The notes below the pieces were generated by a model, which did no database searches, had not been told where the DNA came from, and worked only from the letters and a program-made list of their open reading frames with translations. From Corallococcus interemptor (GTDB lineage: Bacteria > Myxococcota > Myxococcia > Myxococcales > Myxococcaceae), in contig NZ_RAWM01000015.1 in assembly GCF_003668875.1 (NCBI RefSeq), forward strand, positions 44,336 to 108,335: a stretch of DNA of 64,000 bases. The letters are read 5' to 3'. This document shows, in pieces, positions 45,509 through 54,573 of this stretch; positions within the stretch are counted from its first letter, which is position 1, and every line of letters begins with the position of its first letter. A program made the translations under genes and the position numbers.

Positions 45509-46246
45509 CTAGAAGCCCTTCAGCGCTCCACCATCGCAGGCGATGGACTGGCCGCTGATGTACGCGGCCGGCTCTGACGCCAGGAACGTCACCAGCGCCG
45601 CGAACTCCTCCGGCCTCCCCAGCCGCCTCGCCGGGATGTTCGGCGCGACCTTCTCATCCGACAGGCCCAGGTCCTTCATCCGGTCCGTCGCGTGGTAGCC
45701 CGGCAGCGCCGCGTTCACCGTGATTCCATACGGCGCCACTTCGTTGCTCAGGCTCTTCACCAGCCCCAGCAACCCCGCGCGCAGGCCGTTGGACACCGTG
45801 AGGTTGTTCATCGCCTCGCGCGCCGCCGTGGACGTCACCAGCACGATGCGGCCCCAGCCCTGCGCCTTCATGCCCGGCAGTGCTTCCTGAATCGCATCCA
45901 CCGTGGCCAGCCACAGGCTCTGGAACCCTGCCTGCCATTGCTCCACCGTGATGGCCTCGAAGCCTCCGGACGGCGGGCCGCCCGCGTTCACCACCAGCAC
46001 GTCCAGGCCGCCCAGCTTCTGCGTCACCTCGCGCACCAGCCCGCGCGCGGCTCCCGGCTGAGTCAAATCACACGGCACCGCCAGCGCCGCGCCCAGCTCC
46101 TTCGCCGCCTTCTGGAGCTTCTCCCCGCCTCGCGAGGACACCGCCACCGTCGCGCGCTCCTTCACCAGCGTGTCCGCGATGGCGCGCCCCAGCCCCGACG
46201 ACGCGCCCGTCACCAGCGCGCGCCTACCCTTCAAGCCGAAATCCAT
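45509..46246 (-). CDS. SDR family oxidoreductase with altered catalytic triad
   Basis: The 245-residue protein has the classical SDR fold: TGASSGLG (14-21), DLTQPG, VNAGG and a C-terminal GGALKGF. The usual Ser-x12-Tyr-x3-Lys catalytic row is changed: after Ser in VTSTAA, the Tyr position is Ser and the Lys position is Arg (SNGLR). It may still use an NAD(P)H-linked chemistry, but the activity is uncertain. It is the last gene of the kynurenine operon and overlaps the KMO gene by 23 bases, so its role is probably linked to that pathway. Confidence 0.85.
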   Translation of the reverse strand: MDFGLKGRRALVTGASSGLGRAIADTLVKERATVAVSSRGGEKLQKAAKELGAALAVPCDLTQPGAARGLVREVTQKLGGLDVLVVNAGGPPSGGFEAITVEQWQAGFQSLWLATVDAIQEALPGMKAQGWGRIVLVTSTAAREAMNNLTVSNGLRAGLLGLVKSLSNEVAPYGITVNAALPGYHATDRMKDLGLSDEKVAPNIPARRLGRPEEFAALVTFLASEPAAYISGQSIACDGGALKGF

Positions 46247-47615
46247 CCGCGTGCTCCTCCATGAAAGGGGTCAGCCGGCCGCGAATCAGCTTCGCCGCCA
46301 GGTCCAGGTTCACGTCCTCCGGCCGCTTCAGGTCCTTCGCCAGCTCCGCCACGATGCCGCCCGCGATGCTGCCCACCCCGTACGCCAGCCGGTAGGGCAC
46401 GCGGCTGAAGCTCACCAGCGTGTAGCGGCTGACGAACTCGCCCGGGAACGCGTTGAGCAGCACCTTCTCCACGCCCTTCTCCAGCAGGAAGCGCGGATCC
46501 GCCGTGCTGTCGCGCATCTCGATGAAGTTCTCCACCGCCATGTCCGCGATGGCGTCCGCGTTCGTCTTGCGCAGCCGCTCGAACTCGCTGAACGCCGCGG
46601 CCTGGTCCGGCTGCTTCGACAACAGCGCGTCCAGCACCACGCAGTCCTCGAAGCCGCAGTTCATCCCCTGCCCGTAGAACGGCACGATGGCGTGCGCCGC
46701 GTCGCCCAACAGCAGCGTGCGTCCGCCCGCCTGCCACGGCGCGCACTTCACCGTCACCATGTGCCCGGTGGGCCGGGAGAAGAACTCCTCCACCAGCCCC
46801 GGAATCAGCGCCTTCGCGTCCGGGAACTGCTCCTGGAAGAACGCCTCCAGCGCGGCGGGCGTCTGGAGCGACGCGAAGCTCACCGGCCCCTCCCACGGCA
46901 GGAACAGCGTGCAGGTGAAGCTGCCATCTTCATTCGGCAGCGCGATGAGCATGTACGTGCCGCGAGGCCAGATGTGCAGCGCGTGCTTCTCCATCTGGAA
47001 GCGTCCGCCCGCGCCCGCCGGAATCGTCAGCTCCTTGTAGCCGTGCCCCAGCGTCTCGGAATTCGCCTGGAAGCCCGGCTGGGACTGCATCGCCTGCCGC
47101 ACCGCAGAACCCGAGCCGTCCGTGCCGAACACCACCGCGTCGCGCAGCTCGCGCGTCTCGCCCGTGGCCTCGTCCAGCACCGTGAGCCTCCCCGCCGCCG
47201 GATCCGCCTGCGTCACCCGCTGACGGAAGCGGATGGACACGCGGCCCGTCTTCTCCGCCTGCGTCATCAGGAACTGGTTCAGCCAGCCGCGCGAAATGGA
47301 ATTGATGTGCTGTGAGTCGTCCTTCCCATACGGCTGGAAGGCCAGGTCTCCCTTCACCGGGTGGATGACCCGCCCGCGCATGGGGATGGCGTGCTTCAGC
47401 GCCTCCTCCTCCAGGCCCACCTGCCGCAGGGCGTGCAGGCCGCGCGTGGAGATGGCCAGGTTGATGGAGCGCCCCGCGTCCACCGTCTCGCGGCGCATGT
47501 CCGCCCGGCGCTCCAGCACCTCCACCGTGTGGCCCCGGCGGGCCAGGTACAGCGAGAGCAGCGAGCCCACCAGGCCCGCTCCCACCACCGTCAGCTTCGA
47601 CTCATTCGAGGGCAT
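46224..47615 (-). CDS. kmo: kynurenine 3-monooxygenase
   Basis: Hydroxylates L-kynurenine to 3-hydroxykynurenine with NADPH, oxygen and FAD. The 463-residue protein has the FAD dinucleotide fold VVGAGLVGS (residues 10-18), GRSINLAISTRG (KMO signature), GTDGSGSAVR and GDAAHAIVPFYGQGMNCGFED in the C-terminal half. Length equals typical bacterial KMO. It is the sixth gene in the leftward kynurenine operon, overlapping kynU by 14 bases and the SDR gene by 23, which implies coupled translation. Its C-terminal region PYRLAYGVG has no long hydrophobic anchor, as expected for bacterial forms. Confidence 0.95.
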   Translation of the reverse strand: MPSNESKLTVVGAGLVGSLLSLYLARRGHTVEVLERRADMRRETVDAGRSINLAISTRGLHALRQVGLEEEALKHAIPMRGRVIHPVKGDLAFQPYGKDDSQHINSISRGWLNQFLMTQAEKTGRVSIRFRQRVTQADPAAGRLTVLDEATGETRELRDAVVFGTDGSGSAVRQAMQSQPGFQANSETLGHGYKELTIPAGAGGRFQMEKHALHIWPRGTYMLIALPNEDGSFTCTLFLPWEGPVSFASLQTPAALEAFFQEQFPDAKALIPGLVEEFFSRPTGHMVTVKCAPWQAGGRTLLLGDAAHAIVPFYGQGMNCGFEDCVVLDALLSKQPDQAAAFSEFERLRKTNADAIADMAVENFIEMRDSTADPRFLLEKGVEKVLLNAFPGEFVSRYTLVSFSRVPYRLAYGVGSIAGGIVAELAKDLKRPEDVNLDLAAKLIRGRLTPFMEEHADGFRLEG

Positions 47616-48879
47616 GGGCCTCCAGCGCCTTCACGAAACGGAAGACGTCCAGGTACGTGTTGTAGAGGGGCGTGGGCGCGGCGCGGATGATGTCCGGCTC
47701 GCGGAAGTCGCAGATGATGCCGCCCGCGGCCAGCCGCTGGAGCAGCCGCTTCGGCTCGCCCTTGAAGCGCAGCGACAGCTGCGCCCCGCGCTGCTTCAAG
47801 TCGCGCGGCGTGGTGATGGTGACGTAGCCCGCGGGCAGCCGGTCCAGCAGGTACTCCATGTAGCCCGTCAGGTGGTCGCTCTTCGCGCGCAGGGCCGCCA
47901 TGGTCGCCTTGTCGAACAGCTCCAAGGACGAGCGCAGCGCCGCCAGCTGGAAGATGGGCGGGTTGGACAGCTGCCACCCCTCCGCGCCCGGCAGCGGATC
48001 GAACGTGGGGCCCATCTCGAAGCGCGTGGCCTTGTTGTGCCCCCACCAGCCCTCGAAGCGCGGCAGCTGGGGAGAGTGCGCGTGGCGCTCGTGCACGAAC
48101 ACGCCGCCCAGGCTGCCCGGTCCGCCGTTGAGGTACTTGTACGAACACCACACCGCGAAGTCCGGCCCGTCGTCGTGCAGCGACAGCTTCAGGTTGCCCG
48201 CCGCGTGCGCCAGGTCGAAGCCCACCATGCAGCCCTGCGCGTGTCCCGCGCGCGTGATTTCGCGCAGGTCGAACGCCTGCCCGGTGAGGTAGTTCACGCT
48301 GCCCAGCATCACCAGCGCGAGCTCCTTCCCGTGCCGCTCGATGGCCTCCAGGATGTCCTCGGAGCGCAGCGTGTTCTCACCCTCGCGGGGCATCAGCCGG
48401 ACGATGGCCTCCTTCGGGTCGTAGCCGTGGAAGCGCGCCTGCGACGCCACCGCGTACTGGTCCGACGGGAAGGCGCCGCCCTCAATCAGGATCTTGAAGC
48501 GCTCGCGCGTGGGCCGGTAGAACGACACCATCATCAGGTGCAGGTTCACCGACAGGGTGTTCATCACCACGACTTCCAGCGGCTGCGCGCCCACCACGCG
48601 CGCCACCATCTCCGTGAGCAACTCGTGGTAGGGCAGCCACGGGTGGCGGCCGTGCATGTGGCCCTCCACGCCCAGCCGCTCCCAGTCCTCCATCTCCATC
48701 TGCACGTACTTGCGCGCCTTGCGCGGCTGCAGCCCCAGCGAATTGCCCGCCAGGTAGATGGACGGCGCGCCGGAGGGGGCCGGAGGGAAGAGGAACTCGT
48801 CGCGCAGGGGCCTCAGCGGATCCGCCGCGTCCTGGCCGTAGGCGAACACATCGGAGTTCTCGTAGACAGGGGCCGTCAT
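47602..48879 (-). CDS. kynU: kynureninase
   Basis: Cleaves kynurenine and 3-hydroxykynurenine to anthranilate or 3-hydroxyanthranilate plus alanine, using PLP. The 425-residue protein shows the fold type I aminotransferase pattern: GNSLGLQPRKA at residues 45-55, Asp222 in GFDLAHAAGN and the PLP lysine Lys248 in CSYKYLNGGPGS. Length and motifs match bacterial KynU. ATG 48879 overlaps the stop of the ACMSD gene in ATGA. It sits between the KMO and decarboxylase genes of one operon. Confidence 0.95.
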   Translation of the reverse strand: MTAPVYENSDVFAYGQDAADPLRPLRDEFLFPPAPSGAPSIYLAGNSLGLQPRKARKYVQMEMEDWERLGVEGHMHGRHPWLPYHELLTEMVARVVGAQPLEVVVMNTLSVNLHLMMVSFYRPTRERFKILIEGGAFPSDQYAVASQARFHGYDPKEAIVRLMPREGENTLRSEDILEAIERHGKELALVMLGSVNYLTGQAFDLREITRAGHAQGCMVGFDLAHAAGNLKLSLHDDGPDFAVWCSYKYLNGGPGSLGGVFVHERHAHSPQLPRFEGWWGHNKATRFEMGPTFDPLPGAEGWQLSNPPIFQLAALRSSLELFDKATMAALRAKSDHLTGYMEYLLDRLPAGYVTITTPRDLKQRGAQLSLRFKGEPKRLLQRLAAGGIICDFREPDIIRAAPTPLYNTYLDVFRFVKALEAHALE

Positions 48880-49892
48880 GGTGCGAAGTCCTCGTGCGAG
48901 CGCCCCAGCCACTCCAGGGCATTTCGGGACAGCAGCCGCTCGCGCACCGAAGGCGCCAGGTCCGTCAGCGACTCGATGAGCGTGCCGGGCCGCTCCTCGC
49001 CCAGCGGGAAGGGATAGTCACTGCCCAGCGCCACCTTGTCCGCGCCAAACAGCTTCACGATGGAGCGCAGCGTCTCCGCGTCGTGCACCAGCGAGTCCAC
49101 CCAGAACCGCCCCAGGTAGTCGCGCGGCGCGACCTTGTTGTCCACCGCGACCAGGTCCGGGCGCACTTCAAAGCCGTGCTGGATGCGGCCCAGCGTGCCG
49201 GGGAACGCGCCGCCGCCGTGCGCGAACGCGAAGCGCAGCTTGGGCAGCCGCTCCATCACCCCGCCGAAGATGAGCGAGCAGATGGCCAGCGACACCTCCG
49301 CCGGCATCCCCACCAGCCACGGCAGCCAGTACTTCGTCATCTTCGCCTCACCCATCATGTCCCACGGGTGCACGAAGACGGCCGCGCCCAGGTCGCTCGC
49401 CGCCTGGAAGAAGGGGAAGAGGGCCGGGTCGGACAGGTTCAGGTCGTTGACGTGGCTGCCAATCTGCACGCCCGCGAACCCCAGCTCCCGCACGCAGCGC
49501 TCCAATTCCTTGACCGCCAGGCCGGTGGATTGGAGCGGCACCGTGCCCAGGCCCACGAAGCGTTTGGGCGCCGTCGCCACCGCGCCGGCCAGGTGGTCGT
49601 TGAGGAAGCGCGCCACCTCCAGGCCGTCCTGAGGCTTCGCCCAATAGCTGAACAGCACCGGGACGGTGGACAGCACCTGCACCTGGACGCCGTGCGCGTC
49701 GCACTCGGTGACACGCTGCTTCGGGTCCCAGCAGTTGCTTTCAATCTCGCGGAAGAACTTCCCGTCGTCCCGCATCATCCGCGCGCGGCAGGGCGCGTGG
49801 TGGTCCAGCGTGATGAAGCCGCCGTAGCCGAAGCGCTCGGCGAAGCGGGGGAACTCCGGGGGGAGCAGGTGCGTGTGGATGTCGACCTTCAC
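48876..49892 (-). CDS. 2-amino-3-carboxymuconate-6-semialdehyde decarboxylase
   Basis: ACMSD (NbaD type) takes the ring-opened product of 3-hydroxyanthranilate to 2-aminomuconate semialdehyde, steering flux away from quinolinate. The 338-residue protein has the amidohydrolase metal site: His6-x-His8 in DIHTHLLPPEF, the His in VFVHPWDMMG and Asp in LGSDYPFPLG. The GTG start at 49892 is four bases inside the dioxygenase gene's stop (GTGA). The start fits the family N-terminus KVDIHTH. Confidence 0.93.
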   Translation of the reverse strand: MKVDIHTHLLPPEFPRFAERFGYGGFITLDHHAPCRARMMRDDGKFFREIESNCWDPKQRVTECDAHGVQVQVLSTVPVLFSYWAKPQDGLEVARFLNDHLAGAVATAPKRFVGLGTVPLQSTGLAVKELERCVRELGFAGVQIGSHVNDLNLSDPALFPFFQAASDLGAAVFVHPWDMMGEAKMTKYWLPWLVGMPAEVSLAICSLIFGGVMERLPKLRFAFAHGGGAFPGTLGRIQHGFEVRPDLVAVDNKVAPRDYLGRFWVDSLVHDAETLRSIVKLFGADKVALGSDYPFPLGEERPGTLIESLTDLAPSVRERLLSRNALEWLGRSHEDFAP

Positions 49893-50413
49893 TTGGGCGC
49901 ACCACCCCGCGTCACCTTCGTGCCGCACTTCCTGCACGTGCAGTGGTCGGGGTTGCCGTAGAAGTGCTCGAACACCGGCGGCAGCTGCGTCACCAGGTTG
50001 GTGACGTGCAGCGATTCTTCATAGAGCTTCTCGCCGCACTTGGGGCACAGCCAGAGGAAGGAATCCAATTCCTGCGGCTGGCGGCGGCGCTCCAGCACCA
50101 GGCCAATGGTGTTCGGGGGGCGCTGCGGCGAGTGCGGCACCTTGGGCGGCAAGAGGAAGATTTCCCCCTCGCGGATGGGGATGTCCTGCACCTGCCCGTC
50201 ATCGATGACGCGCAGGGTGATGTCGCCCTCCAGCTGGTAGAAGAACTCCTCGCCCTCGTTGACGTGGAAGTCCGTGCGCGCGTTGGGGCCGCCCACCACG
50301 GTGACCATGAAGTCCCGGTCCGCCCAGACCTGCTGGTTGCCCACGGGCGGCTTGAGCAGGGGGCGGTGCTCGTCGATCCACTTCTTGAAGTTGATGGGGG
50401 TCAGTCGGCCCAT
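49889..50413 (-). CDS. 3-hydroxyanthranilate 3,4-dioxygenase
   Basis: Opens the ring of 3-hydroxyanthranilate with oxygen and iron. The 174-residue cupin has iron ligands His50 and Glu56 (DFHVNEGEEFFYQ), another His near 93 in KVPHSP and a C-terminal rubredoxin-like pair CPKC and CRKC (near 123 and 161), which bacterial enzymes carry. It is the product-forming partner for ACMSD downstream and is followed directly by it. ATG 50413 is one base after the deaminase stop. Often named NbaC or HaaO. Confidence 0.95.
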   Translation of the reverse strand: MGRLTPINFKKWIDEHRPLLKPPVGNQQVWADRDFMVTVVGGPNARTDFHVNEGEEFFYQLEGDITLRVIDDGQVQDIPIREGEIFLLPPKVPHSPQRPPNTIGLVLERRRQPQELDSFLWLCPKCGEKLYEESLHVTNLVTQLPPVFEHFYGNPDHCTCRKCGTKVTRGGAPK

Positions 50414-50414
50414 G

Positions 50415-50843
50415 TCACTCGTCTCCAATGGTGGCGATGCACTTGAGTTCAATCGCGATGGGGGTGGGCAGCGCGTTGATCTCCAGCGTGGTGCGGCACG
50501 GCGGGTTGTCCTTGAAGTACTCCGCCCACAGCCGGTTGTACGTGGGGAAGTCCCGCTTCATGTCCGTGAGGTACACCGTCACGTCCACCAGCCGCTCCCA
50601 CGACGAGCCCGCGTCCTCCAGGATGTAGCGCACGTTGCGGAACACGGAGTGGCACTGCGTCTCGATGTCGTACGAGACGATGTTGCCCGCCGCGTCCAGC
50701 TCCACGCCCGGGATGGCCTTGCTGCCGCGCTCGCGCGGGCCCACGCCGGACAGGAACAGGAGATTTCCCACACGGCGCGCGTGGGGATAGAGCCCCACCG
50801 GCTCCGGGGCCTTCTTCGAATCGATCCGCTCGCCAGCGCTCAC
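50415..50843 (-). CDS. 2-aminomuconate deaminase (RidA/YjgF family)
   Basis: A 142-residue RidA-fold protein: EPVGLYPHARRVGNLLFLSG, the QCHSVFRNVRYILEDAGSS helix and IELKCIATI at the C-terminus. Members of this family within kynurenine clusters (NbaF type) turn 2-aminomuconate into 4-oxalocrotonate, and the cluster needs exactly this step. RidA members elsewhere hydrolyse imines, which is the alternative. The GTG start at 50843 follows GGGAG by eight bases. It lies 17 bases after the dehydrogenase gene and one base before the dioxygenase start. Confidence 0.9.
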   Translation of the reverse strand: MSAGERIDSKKAPEPVGLYPHARRVGNLLFLSGVGPRERGSKAIPGVELDAAGNIVSYDIETQCHSVFRNVRYILEDAGSSWERLVDVTVYLTDMKRDFPTYNRLWAEYFKDNPPCRTTLEINALPTPIAIELKCIATIGDE

Positions 50844-50860
50844 GTGTGGCTCTCCCAGGC

Positions 50861-52303
50861 TCAAAGCTTGATGCAGACGTTCTTGGGCTCGGTGAAGAAG
50901 CGCAGCGCGTCCCAGCCGCCCTCGCGGCCCACGCCGGACTCCTTCACGCCGCCAAACGGCGTGCGCAGGTCGCGCAGCATCCAGGTGTTCACCCAGACGA
51001 TGCCGCTGTGCAGCCGGGACGCGAAGCGGTGCGCGCGCGTCAGGTCCTTCGTCCACACGCTGCCGGCCAGGCCGTAGCGCGTGGAGTTGGCCCACGACAG
51101 CACCTCCTCCTCGTCGTCGAAGGGCATCAGCGTGGCCACCGGACCAAAAATCTCTTCCTGGTTCGTGCGGCACGTGGGCGCCAGGCCCTCCACCAGCGTG
51201 GGCTCGATGAACCAGCCGTTCGCGCAGCGGCCGGGCACGCTCGCGCGCTGGCCGCCGGTGAGGATGTGGCCGCCCTCCTGCTTCGCGAGCGCGATGTAGC
51301 CCATCACCTTCTCGAAGTGCTCTCGCGACACCAGCGCGCCCTGGTCCGTGCCGTCCACCAGCGGGTCACCGACCTTGAGCGCCTGGGTGCGCGCGACCAG
51401 CGCATCCTTGAAGCGCGGATACAGCGAGCGCTGCACGAAGATGCGCGGGCCGCACAGGCAGATCTGGCCCTGGTTCGCGAAGGACGAGCGCAGCGTGGTG
51501 GCCAGCGCCTCGTCGAAGTCGCAGTCCGCGAAGATGACGTTGGGATTCTTCCCGCCCATCTCCAGCGACAGCTTCTTGAACGCAGGCGCGGCCACGCGGG
51601 CAATCTCCGCGCCCGTGCGCGTGCTGCCGGTGAAGGAGATGGCGCTGACGTCCGGGTGGCGCGTGAGCGGCCCGCCGACGTGGGGCCCCAGGCCGTGCAC
51701 CAGGTTGAGCACGCCCGGCGGCAGCCCCGCGTCGCGGCACACCTGCGACAGGAGGAAGGCCGTCATCGGGGTGACTTCCGACGGCTTGGCCACCACGCAG
51801 TTTCCGGCCGCCAGCGCGGGGGCGATCTTCCACGTCAGCAGGTACAGCGGCAGGTTCCACGGCGAGATGCAGCCCACCACGCCCAGCGGCGAGCGCAGCG
51901 TGTAGTTGAGCGCCACGCCGTCCATGGGGTGCGCTTCACTGGAGAACTGCGTCGCCGCGTCCGCGAAGAACTCGAAGTTGAGGACGCTGCGCGGGATGTC
52001 CACCGTGCGCGCCACCGACAGCGGCTTGCCCGTGTCGATGGACTCCGCCCGCGCGAAGGCGTCCAGGCGTTCGTGGATGAGGCCCGCGATGCGGCGCAGG
52101 TAGCGCGAGCGCTCGATGGCCGGCAGGGCGGACCACGCGGGGAAGGCCCGGCCCGCGGCCTCCACGGCGGACTGCACGTCCACCTCGCGCGAGTCCGGCA
52201 CGTGCGCGTAGAGCTGGCCCGTCGCGGGCTCGGGCTTGTCCAGCCACTGGCCGCCCGCCGCGGGCACCAGCTCGCCACCGATGTAGTTGAGGACCTTCTC
52301 CAA
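50861..52303 (-). CDS. 2-aminomuconate semialdehyde dehydrogenase
   Basis: The 480-residue aldehyde dehydrogenase has catalytic Cys282 (GQICLCGPRI) and Glu248 (LEMGGKNP), plus the NAD motif FTGSTRTG near 224-231. The GQICLCGPRIF form and ESGVGREGG are typical of hydroxymuconic/aminomuconic semialdehyde dehydrogenases. It oxidises the ACMSD product to 2-aminomuconate. The TTG start at 52303 has AAGGAGG eight bases upstream, and no better start exists in frame. It is the first gene of the leftward operon; the shared upstream region separates it from the divergent decarboxylase. Confidence 0.92.
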   Translation of the reverse strand: MEKVLNYIGGELVPAAGGQWLDKPEPATGQLYAHVPDSREVDVQSAVEAAGRAFPAWSALPAIERSRYLRRIAGLIHERLDAFARAESIDTGKPLSVARTVDIPRSVLNFEFFADAATQFSSEAHPMDGVALNYTLRSPLGVVGCISPWNLPLYLLTWKIAPALAAGNCVVAKPSEVTPMTAFLLSQVCRDAGLPPGVLNLVHGLGPHVGGPLTRHPDVSAISFTGSTRTGAEIARVAAPAFKKLSLEMGGKNPNVIFADCDFDEALATTLRSSFANQGQICLCGPRIFVQRSLYPRFKDALVARTQALKVGDPLVDGTDQGALVSREHFEKVMGYIALAKQEGGHILTGGQRASVPGRCANGWFIEPTLVEGLAPTCRTNQEEIFGPVATLMPFDDEEEVLSWANSTRYGLAGSVWTKDLTRAHRFASRLHSGIVWVNTWMLRDLRTPFGGVKESGVGREGGWDALRFFTEPKNVCIKL

Positions 52304-52489
52304 GGCAGCGCCCTCCTTCAGGGAGACGCGGCAATGTATGTCGCGGCCGTCCGAAGCCTCCAGGATTCCGAACGGCTGGCGTCGGATGGCGCTCGCTTGC
52401 GCGGCCGTCTGGCTCCCAGCGCGTTGGGGACCCGCTCCACAGGTGAATCCTTGGTGGAATTGCGGGCCGGGCATGGAAAAGATTCGCGC

Positions 52490-53278
52490 ATGACCTCGAC
52501 TGTGGATGTGGCGGGCCTGGCTGGAATCCTGGACGCGGCGCGGCGCGAGCGCCGTGAGGTGCCGCCCCTGTCGCACGCGCACCCGCACCTGACGGTGCCG
52601 GACGGCTACGCGGTGCAGGCGGAGGGCATCCGGCTGCGCGAGGCCCAGGGCGAGCGGGTGGTGGGCCTGAAGATGGGCTTCACGTCGGAGGCGAAGCGCA
52701 AGCAGATGAACCTGGGCTCGCCCATCTTCGGCGTGCTCACGGACCGGATGCGCGTGCAGCCCGGCGGCGTGGTGCGCGTGGGCGCGGGCATCCACCCGCG
52801 CATCGAGCCCGAAATCGCCTTCCGCACGTCGAAGGAGCTCAAGGGCACCGTCACGCGCGATGAAGTGCTGGACGCGTGCGAGGCCGTCTTCGCGGCCATG
52901 GAGGTCCTGGACTCGCGCTTCGTGGGCTTCAAGTACTTCAGCCTGCCGGACGTGGTGGCGGACAACGCGTCGTCGTCGCTGTTCGTGCCGGGCACCCTGG
53001 AGCGGGGCCCGCGCGAGCTGGACCTGACGAAGCTCCAGATGCGCATGGAGGTGAACGGCAAGGTGGAGGGCGAGGCGCGCTCGGACGCCATCTCCGGTGA
53101 CCCGGTGGTGTCCCTCATCCAGCTGTGCGCGCTGCTCGCGGAGCGCGGCCAGGTGCTGCCCGCCGGGAGCCTGGTGCTGTCCGGCGCGGCCACCGCCGCG
53201 TACCTGATGAAGCCCGGCGACCACGTGCGGCTGACCGTGGACGGGCTGGGCACCGTGGAGGTGACCGCGGCGCCCTAG
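52490..53278 (+). CDS. 4-oxalocrotonate decarboxylase / 2-oxopentenoate hydratase
   Basis: The 262-residue protein belongs to the fumarylacetoacetate-hydrolase-like group of DmpH/XylI (decarboxylase) and DmpE (hydratase): KMGFTSEAKRKQM, GIHPRIEPEIAF (metal Glu pair) and FVGFKYFSLPDVVADNASSS are clear. In the kynurenine route, it takes 4-oxalocrotonate (the deaminase product) to 2-oxopent-4-enoate, or hydrates that product; only one such gene is present here. It diverges from the seven-gene operon across a 186-base region, so both may share control. ATG 52490 has no clear ribosome site. Confidence 0.88.
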   Translation: MTSTVDVAGLAGILDAARRERREVPPLSHAHPHLTVPDGYAVQAEGIRLREAQGERVVGLKMGFTSEAKRKQMNLGSPIFGVLTDRMRVQPGGVVRVGAGIHPRIEPEIAFRTSKELKGTVTRDEVLDACEAVFAAMEVLDSRFVGFKYFSLPDVVADNASSSLFVPGTLERGPRELDLTKLQMRMEVNGKVEGEARSDAISGDPVVSLIQLCALLAERGQVLPAGSLVLSGAATAAYLMKPGDHVRLTVDGLGTVEVTAAP

Positions 53279-53292
53279 TCTGGCGACCGGCT

Positions 53293-54438
53293 TCAGTACA
53301 GCAGGCCGTCCTTGGGCTGGACGGGCGGAGGCAGCTCGGCTTCGCCCAGCATCTGCCGCAGGTTGATCTCGATGGTGCGGCAGAGCGCCGTCATGGGCGT
53401 GTCGCTGACGGCGTCCTCGAAGGGGTTCTCCACGTCGCGGCCCACCGCGTCCATGGCGATGAAGAGGAACGCGATGATGGCGGTGACGAGCGGCGTGAGC
53501 ACGCCCAGGTCCGCCACGACGCCCAGGGGCAGCATGGTGAGGTAGGCGCGCACCATGGCGTGCGGGAGGATGTCGTACTGGCGGGGCAGGGGCGTGTTCT
53601 TGATGCGCTCGCACGCGCCCAGGGAGTTGGTCAGCTCCGTGAGCGTCTCGTCCAGCGACACGCGCATGTAGACCTTCTCCGGGTGGTCGATGTCGCTGTA
53701 GATGCGGCGCATGCGCGTGCCCATCCACAGGAGGATGGCGGCGGGCACGTTCTGCTCCACGCGCAGCGCCTCCAGCACGGACGGGCGGAAGAACGGGGTG
53801 ATCTCCGGGAAGGGATCCTGCCGCCGCAGATGGCAGCGCAGCGCGTTCACGAAGCCCACCTGCGCATAGACCAGCTCGCGCGCGTCCTCGGTGATGCCCT
53901 CGAACATGCTGGGGATGCCCCGGGGGGACTCCACGCCCGGGTGGAGGAACGTGGCCAGGTTCGCGCGAGGCGCCCCCGGGCCGCGCAGGTCGCGCGCATG
54001 GCCGAACTGGTCTCGCACCGCGCCGTCGCTCACCTTGGACCAGGCGGGCGCCAGCGCGGGCCCCTCCGGCTGCACGGCCACCTGGACCAGGCGGGACGCG
54101 GCGGAGGGCGTCTCCGGGGTGCCGTCGCTGCGCTGGGCGCGGGGCGCGGGCAGGAACGTCAGCACCTGCCGGGCGAGCGTGCGTGACGCGTTCACCAGCC
54201 CGCCCCAGATGGTGCGCGCCTCCCACCAACGCTCATAGGCGGAGTTGTTGCGGAAGCCGAGCAGCACGCCCAGCGCCGCGGCCAGCAGCGTCACCGGCAG
54301 CGCCGGCACCGACAGCCACGGGGTGTTCAACACCTCGTAGCCCAGCGAGATGGCCAGCGCGATGACGATGTGGACGACGACAGGGCGCCCCGTGTAGCGA
54401 AGGATGATCCGCCAGGACAGCATCCGACCGACGATCAT
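53293..54438 (-). CDS. bestrophin-like channel (UPF0187)
   Basis: The 381-residue protein has two N-terminal membrane helices, the conserved RNNSAYERWWEARTIWGGLVNASR (residues 61-84) and two further helices (about 295-330), the bestrophin homologue layout of an anion channel. An internal region at about 95-160 is proline/alanine-rich and longer than in short members. The C-terminal EDVENPFEDAVSDTPM-like segment (GRDVENPFEDAV) is a family marker. ATG 54438 was preferred over 54498 because MIVGRMLSWRIILRY fits the family. The gene is convergent with the decarboxylase gene. Confidence 0.87.
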   Translation of the reverse strand: MIVGRMLSWRIILRYTGRPVVVHIVIALAISLGYEVLNTPWLSVPALPVTLLAAALGVLLGFRNNSAYERWWEARTIWGGLVNASRTLARQVLTFLPAPRAQRSDGTPETPSAASRLVQVAVQPEGPALAPAWSKVSDGAVRDQFGHARDLRGPGAPRANLATFLHPGVESPRGIPSMFEGITEDARELVYAQVGFVNALRCHLRRQDPFPEITPFFRPSVLEALRVEQNVPAAILLWMGTRMRRIYSDIDHPEKVYMRVSLDETLTELTNSLGACERIKNTPLPRQYDILPHAMVRAYLTMLPLGVVADLGVLTPLVTAIIAFLFIAMDAVGRDVENPFEDAVSDTPMTALCRTIEINLRQMLGEAELPPPVQPKDGLLY

Positions 54439-54573
54439 CTCGCGGGGCTCCTCGGCATGGCCGTGTGCGTGAGGAGCTGGATGTAGTGATGCCCGCACGA
54501 CGCGGCAATGCGCCGCGTCACCTGCGAGCCCCCATTCGGCCGGAAGCGGACGGAAGGGGGCCCGGTGCGCCCG

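Noticed and set aside
52304..52489. Sigma-54 promoter (TTGGTGGAATTGCGG) for the kynurenine region
   Set aside because: GG to GC spacing is 7, not 10 bases, so the element does not fit.
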